DNA of 34,881 nt from Pelagophyceae sp. CCMP2097 (Eukaryota; Sar; Pelagophyceae). The position numbers and the translations under genes were made by a program. Every line of letters begins with the position of its first letter. Position 1 is the stretch's first letter. Positions 30,301 to 34,881 of this stretch are shown here, piece by piece. Under the pieces are notes generated by a model. It had not been told where the DNA came from, searched no databases, and was given only the letters and a program-made list of their open reading frames with translations. The DNA lies in assembly GCA_026770575.1 (NCBI GenBank), contig MU657188.1, forward strand, positions 418,182-453,062. The letters run 5' to 3'.

Positions 30301-33003
30301 CCCTAAACGGCCCTCTACGGTCCCGGGCGCCCCTCGACGGCCCTCGACGGCCCTATTTGGCCATACGATCGTACAAGCCCGTAAAAGGCCAGGATGGACC
30401 AGGAGCAGGGGCGGTGCATTCGGGTCGCGTCGCCAATCTGTGCCCAACCCTCGACTCGCGCGTTTGGCGAGCGACCAAACCCGCCTTCCAAGGGTCGGGT
30501 TCGGGCCACAGCCAAACCCGCAGTCGACGCGTCGGGCAAAACGCACAAACCCGGCAAACCCGACCCGCGGGATTCGGGAAGACCCGAACCCGTCGTTGCG
30601 CCTATCTCCGGCTCATCGAGACGGCTCCTTTCGACAGCCATTCGAAACGGCGCCTTGAGACGGCCCCTGGAGACGGCCATTCGAGACGGTGCCTTTAGGC
30701 GGCCCCTCGAGACGGCCATTCGAGACGGCCATTCGAAGCGGCGCCTCGAGACGGCCCCTCGAGACGGTGCCTTGGAATGGCCCCTGGTGACGGCTATTCG
30801 AAACGGCCCCTCGAGACGACCCCTTGAGACAGCACCTTTCGACGGTCATTCGAAACGACGCCTCGAGACGGCCACTCGAGAGGCTGGGACGGTGTCTCGG
30901 GTGGTCGCTTGGGCGGTCCCTTTGACAATTCCTTTGGAGAGTTCCTTTGAGGGTCCCTCGACGGGCTCTCTGTGACGGTCGCTTTGACGGCGGTTTCTAT
31001 ACGGTCCCTTGGACGATCACTCGGCTGCCGGCCCCTCGACTGCAGCCCCTCTGCGACGTCCCCTTGGCGGACCCTCGGAATGTCGCTTGGACGGGCCCTC
31101 TCTCAAACCATATGGCATTCCGTGCGAGGAACGGTGAAGGGACCCGTACGGGCCCGAACACGCGTCTCTGGCAAGGAACCCTGCGCGGGGGCTTGATAGG
31201 GCCCTTTAAAGAGGCCGAAGCAAGTGACATTGCAGAGGCCTTGGCCGCCAAAGAAGCCTTGGAGGGCCCGTCCGGAGAGCTTTTCAATTCGTACCGAACC
31301 CTCGGGTCGCGGGTTTGTCAAACCCGCCTTGTCGGGTCGGGTTTGGGTTCGGGCCACGGCTGGACCCGCGGGCGGGTATACGGGGAAGGGCAAGAAGCTC
31401 AAACCCGGCAAACCCGAAGCCGTCCCTGCTCGAAGGACGGACGCGCCTGAAAAGCCCTGAACGGATCCCCAAAGTGCACACCGGGGGCGGGTCCCATGCA
31501 GCCTGAGCGGGATTCCATCGACGAGCCCCGCGCCTGGGAAGGAATCGTCTGGCAAGGAATTCAGACAACCCCGCTCCCCTAGGTCCATCGAGGACCTCGC
31601 CGAGGCCTCCCCCGAGAAGATCGTCAAGGTGCCCATCGACGCCGTCGCGGGCATGACGGAGGCGGACGCTGAGAAGATTGTCACGGGTCTGGCCGTCACG
31701 GGCGACAAGAAGAAGGCGATTGAACAAATCCACGCTCTGTATCACGCTTTCAAAAAGTGCGACTGCACGATGCTGGAGATCAACCCGCTGGCGGAGGACT
31801 CGGCGGGCGTGCTGATCGCCGCTGATGCGAAGCTGGGATTTGACGACAACGCCGCCTTCCGCCAAAAGGCAATCTTCGGTGCGTTGATGCTTTTTGCTTT
31901 TTGCTTTTTGCTTTTTGCTTTTTTTGCTTTTTGCTTCTTGCTTTTTCAAAGTCTGCAACGGAGCCTCTGGACGGTGACTCTGGACGGTGACTCTGGAAGA
32001 CCCCTCTGGGCGGTTCCTCTGGACGGGCTCTCTGGGCGGTCCTTTTGATCGGTCCCGCTGGAAGGCCCCTCTCGGCGATGCTTTTGAACGGGTCGTCGTC
32101 GGCAGTGCCTCTGAAGAGTCTCTCTGGACGGTCTCTCTGGACGGTGACTCTGGATGGTCCATCCTGTCGGTTCCTCTGTCGGTTCCTCTGTCAAGCCCCT
32201 CTGAACAGTCCCGTTGGACGGCGACTCTGGACAGGCCCTTTGAAAGGCCCCTCTGGAAGGCCCCTCTGGAAGGCCCCTCTGGAAGGCCCCTCTACACGGC
32301 CCCTTTGATGAAGGCCCCTTGTGGAGGGGTCGCTTCTGGACGGGCCCCTTTGATGAAGGCCCCTTGTGGAGGGGTCGCTTCTGGAGGGGCCCCTTTGAAC
32401 GGTCCCTCTGGACGCCCCCCACGGGGCGGTCCCTCGAGCAAGCCCCTTTGGAATGTTCCTTTGGAATGTTCCTTTGGAATGTTCCTTTGGAAGGTTCCTA
32501 TGACCGGTTTCCTCTTTCCCGAAAACTGGCCCCCTCTCCAAACAAGTCCTTCTCGACGGCCCCGAAAGGACGGCCCCTATACACGGGGTCGCGCTGGAAG
32601 ATGTCCCTTGGCGGTCCATTTGAAAGGCCCTCGGGACGGTCTTGGAGACGACCCCGAGGCGGTTCAAAGGCCGCCTCGAGACGGTCCGACGAGGCGGCTC
32701 GGAGACGGCCCTCGAGGCGGCCCTCAAGACGACGCCCGAGGCGGCTGAGAGAGACGGTCCCAAGATGACCTCGAGACGGGACACAGAGTTCGTTTGGCAA
32801 ATACCCGAGAATCCTCGATAAATACCCGAGAATCCACTCTCAAGACCCATTCGCTCCCTAGGCCAGCGCGACACCGCCCAAGAGGACGCGCGCGACGTCG
32901 CCGCCGAGAAGTGGGACCTCAACTACATAGGGCTCGACGGGCGCGTGTCACCTTGCACCTTTTTCTCTCAAAACATCGACCTCGCCCCCCCGCCCGCTAG
33001 GTC

Positions 33004-33036
<33 letters not shown>

Positions 33037-33546
33037 CATGGCCACCATGGACATCATCAACATGCACGGCGGCTCGCCGGCCAACTTCCTGGACGTCGGC
33101 GGGTCGGCGTCGGAGCGCCAGGTACCGTTTTTTTTAAAAGATTAAAAGCTTTTTTTTTAAAGATTAAAAATGAGAAATTGTTCAACGCCCGCAGGTCACC
33201 GAGGCCTTCAAGATCATCACGTCGGACCCCAAGGTCAAGTGCTTGCTCGTCAACATCTTCGGCGGTATTATGCAGTGCGACGTCATCGCGCAGGTGCGGC
33301 GGGGAAGCGCGGAGGGGACTTTATTCATTTATTCATTTGCCATGCTTTCCATTTTAAATATCTGCGTACTAGGGCATCGTCTCGGCTGTGAAGGAAGTTG
33401 GTCTCAAGATCCCACTTGTCGTCCGTTTAGAGGGCACCAACGTGGCGCAGGGCTTGAAGATCATCGCCGAGAGTGGGCTGGACATCACGGGCGCGCAGGA
33501 CCTGGACGACGCGGCGATCAAGGCCGTCGCCGCCGCGCGCGTCTAA
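27377..33546 (+). CDS. SUCLG2-like: Succinyl-CoA ligase beta subunit, mitochondrial, ten exons
   Basis: It catalyses succinyl-CoA plus NDP and phosphate to succinate, CoA and NTP in the citric-acid cycle, with an alpha subunit. Exons: 27377-27505, 27838-27922, 28011-28071, 29215-29293, 29448-29575 (or -29563), 31583-31878, 32862-32946 (or -32940), 33001-33121, 33195-33293, 33373-33546. The product has about 412-418 residues. The start [20 protein letters not shown] is an Arg-rich mitochondrial presequence. [16 protein letters not shown] and AQILAGGRGLG open the ATP-grasp domain. LEINPLAED and the Asp of [10 protein letters not shown] match the Mg-nucleotide ligands. [13 protein letters not shown] and VVRLEGTN belong to the CoA-ligase domain. 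All junction phases agree. Exon 1 may end at 27502. Introns 3, 5 and 6 are swollen by repeats. Nucleotide preference (ATP or GTP) is not evident. Confidence 0.95.
28110..29200 (+). repeat. GGAGACGGCCCC compound repeat filling intron 3
   Basis: Intron 3 of the succinyl-CoA ligase gene (28072-29214) consists almost wholly of the 12-bp GGAGACGGCCCC family with the same long spacers as the block at 3534-4960. One holds CGAAAGGCGCCGGTTT and AAACGCTCCACGGGCCC (about 28630-28760). The other holds GGGGGCGTCCACGTCAC (about 28963-29035). A GGACCC triplet run at about 28910-28932 is also present. The frames are free of stops but carry no domain. Confidence 0.8.
29640..30395 (+). repeat. Repeat-derived left part of intron 5
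   Basis: This part of intron 5 holds loosely repeated GCACGGTCCC, CCTTGCAAGGCC and CCTTCGACGG units. From about 30200 to 30355 there is a denser array of CGGCCCTCTACG units (12 bp). No coding sequence beyond the exon at 29448-29575 is supported. Confidence 0.55.
30401..31435 (+). repeat. Composite dispersed repeat, copy 3, inside intron 5
   Basis: Module A is at about 30401-30618 and again at 31275-31432. Between them lie CGAGACGGCCATTCG units (30620-30880) and the segment from CTGGGACGGTGTCTCGG to TGATAGGGCCC (30885-31205), including AAACCATATGGCAT and CGTGCGAGGAACGGTGAAGG. The order and most of the sequence equal copy 1 at 1147-2240, nearly 29 kb away. This copy lies in the sense strand of the intron, and the exons on both sides are intact. 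Confidence 0.75.
31885..32790 (+). repeat. Minisatellites filling intron 6
   Basis: Just after the donor is a pyrimidine-rich array of CTTTTTG units (about 31888-31945). A 15-bp CTCTGGAAGGCCCCT/CTCTGGACGGT family follows (about 31950-32440). Near 32325-32395 it has a 45-bp direct duplication around GATGAAGGCCCCTTGTGGAG. A 13-bp GGAATGTTCCTTT array lies at about 32448-32500. The GAGACGG family returns at 32640-32770. The intron closes with a direct repeat, AAATACCCGAGAATCC (two copies, about 32800-32835). Confidence 0.75.
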
Positions 33547-34881
33547 GCGCCACCGATGCGGCACCGCGAGGCGCAAAGCTCCTTTGAAAGCTCCTTTGAG
33601 ATAAATTTACTAAGAAGACGGCCCGGAGGCGCCGCCCGTTCGCTGCGACGTTGAATCGGCAAGCACTCTGCGGAGAAGCGCACAGATAGGCGGTTCTTTC
33701 CGGGTGCTTCGGTGGTCGCGTTTTGGGTGCCAGTTGCAAGGGCAGATCGAGGGTCGCGTTTGGGTCGTCATAAAACACAAAGCAGATCGGTGGTCCCTTT
33801 TGAATATGTCAATTGCGCAAGGTCCGATCGGGAGTTCCTTCTTTTCTCGAATGTGTGTCAGGTCATATCGGTGGTTCTGGTGTCGCCCTCATGCCTCGTG
33901 CCTCCTCATGCCCCGGACATCAAAAAGCCCCAAACACCACTCCAAAATGTATTTAAAACGTCGCGACGACGATGCTCGTACTTGGCCAACTTTGGCGCCT
34001 CGTAGGGCGCAAACGGACTTGTAGAGTCAAGGTTGGCCAACTGGTATCAAAAAAGACGGGAAATGCAATTGGGAAATGTGTAATTTAAGACCCCTTTTCT
34101 CCAAAAGGGCCCAAACAAAATCGTTGTGAGGCGACTAACGTGGGGGTAGGCTTACGCGACGCGTGTCGTGGACGAGCAGCAAACGTGGGAGGGAGGCTTA
34201 TGCGACGCGTGTCGTGGACGAGCAGGGCGTGGACGAGCAGTGACAAAGAGAGCTCCAAAGATTGGGGGGAGAATATTCACATGACATTGTACGACGCGTG
34301 TAGTGAGGGGTTGTCGGTAACGCCCCAAGGCGAACGCCGCGTGCGCCTCGATGCTTATGACACGAGTCGGCACTTGTATCGAGGATAACCGAGTTCCCCG
34401 GCGTCGCCCTGATGGCAGTGAAAAGCCTCCTCAGTGAAGGATTCAAAGTAATCCAAAATACAGCCGGGCTTACTCGCGCCGAGCTCGCGAGGCTCACGGC
34501 TATTTCGAGCGGTAATCAGCAGATCAGTGAGGCAAAAATAAGGAAGTTATAAAATCCACATTGGGGGTCTGATTAAAGCCTCGCCGGCCCGAGACCCAGT
34601 CGGTGTGCGTCCGTTGAGCGGTGGCCATGTCCGAGTCCGAGGTGCCCTAACTTGGGCCTAAGTAGTAAGGATGTACGGTAGGATTAGATTAATCTTTTCG
34701 ACATTTGCAGTGTTTCAAGGGGGCGATATTTCCGACGACATTTGCACCGAGATCGACGACAAACGATCGACATGGACCGCTCTGGAGCCTCAAACCAAGG
34801 CATCGGAATTTTAACTCGGGGGTTAATCCGTCATCAGGGGACTTTAAGGGAGATTCCGACGACATTTGCGGCTTTTGCGGC
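33547..34881. other. Downstream flank, no gene recognised
   Basis: The 3' side of the ligase gene shows no canonical AATAAA. A direct repeat, GCGACGCGTGTCGTGGACGA, occurs at about 34154 and 34200, with a third partial GCGTGGACGAGCAG at 34227. This repeat matches 25008-25042 in the opposite orientation. Near the right edge TTCCGACGACATTTGC occurs twice (about 34728 and 34855). No open frame shows a domain. Confidence 0.45.

Noticed and set aside
32000..32750. A plus-strand frame of about 250 codons inside ligase intron 6
   Set aside because: It is a translation of the CTCTGGAAGGCCCCT minisatellite between two well-supported exons.
14000..33600. CRISPR array or prokaryotic operon interpretation of the tandem repeats
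   Set aside because: The units are contiguous minisatellites without spacers of constant length, and the window has clear spliceosomal introns and a mitochondrial targeting sequence.

Overview
The window is eukaryotic nuclear DNA, very GC-rich in its genes, with spliceosomal introns and a large load of minisatellites and dispersed repeats. A mitochondrial succinyl-CoA ligase beta subunit very close to the plant form, a decayed MYND/RING/Sel1-repeat gene of a kind I associate with pelagophyte algae, and Ala/Asp/Glu-rich protein linkers together suggest a high-GC stramenopile microalga of the Aureococcus/Pelagomonas type. That placement is inference.

Positions 1-18234 are dominated by what I read as one large plus-strand gene. 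A probable first exon (about 3290-3462) is followed by a 5.2 kb repeat-filled intron. Exon 2 (8653-11065) encodes a coiled coil and three copies of an unrecognised domain of about 90 residues. A 2.9 kb intron made almost wholly of a 14-bp minisatellite follows. Exon 3 (14005-18234) encodes a SAM-like helical domain completed across the intron, an EAAA-type helix, an array of Tudor-like beta-barrel units and a C-terminal Arg/Ser tail. The protein would be about 2270 residues, and its shape suggests a nuclear scaffold that reads chromatin or RNA-binding proteins.

Positions 18235-27376 hold little intact coding sequence. There is a short minus-strand coiled-coil frame (18367-18681), a repeat array of about 300 bp units (18712-19560), and a MYND/RING/Sel1 pseudogene on the minus strand (20480-21925). 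Three transposable elements share a TATAGGTGG terminal inverted repeat, each flanked by a perfect 8-bp target duplication. One of them sits inside the RING finger of the pseudogene and itself carries a nested 160-bp element. Inverted repeats, a strong hairpin and a 155-bp triplication follow.

Positions 27377-33546 hold a ten-exon succinyl-CoA ligase beta gene on the plus strand. Its exons are conserved, but introns 3, 5 and 6 have been swollen (1.1, 2.0 and 1.0 kb) by the same repeat families that fill the left part of the window. All eleven proposed introns in the two genes end in AG followed by G, and two introns of the ligase gene may use GC donors. The last 1.3 kb holds no gene I can support.
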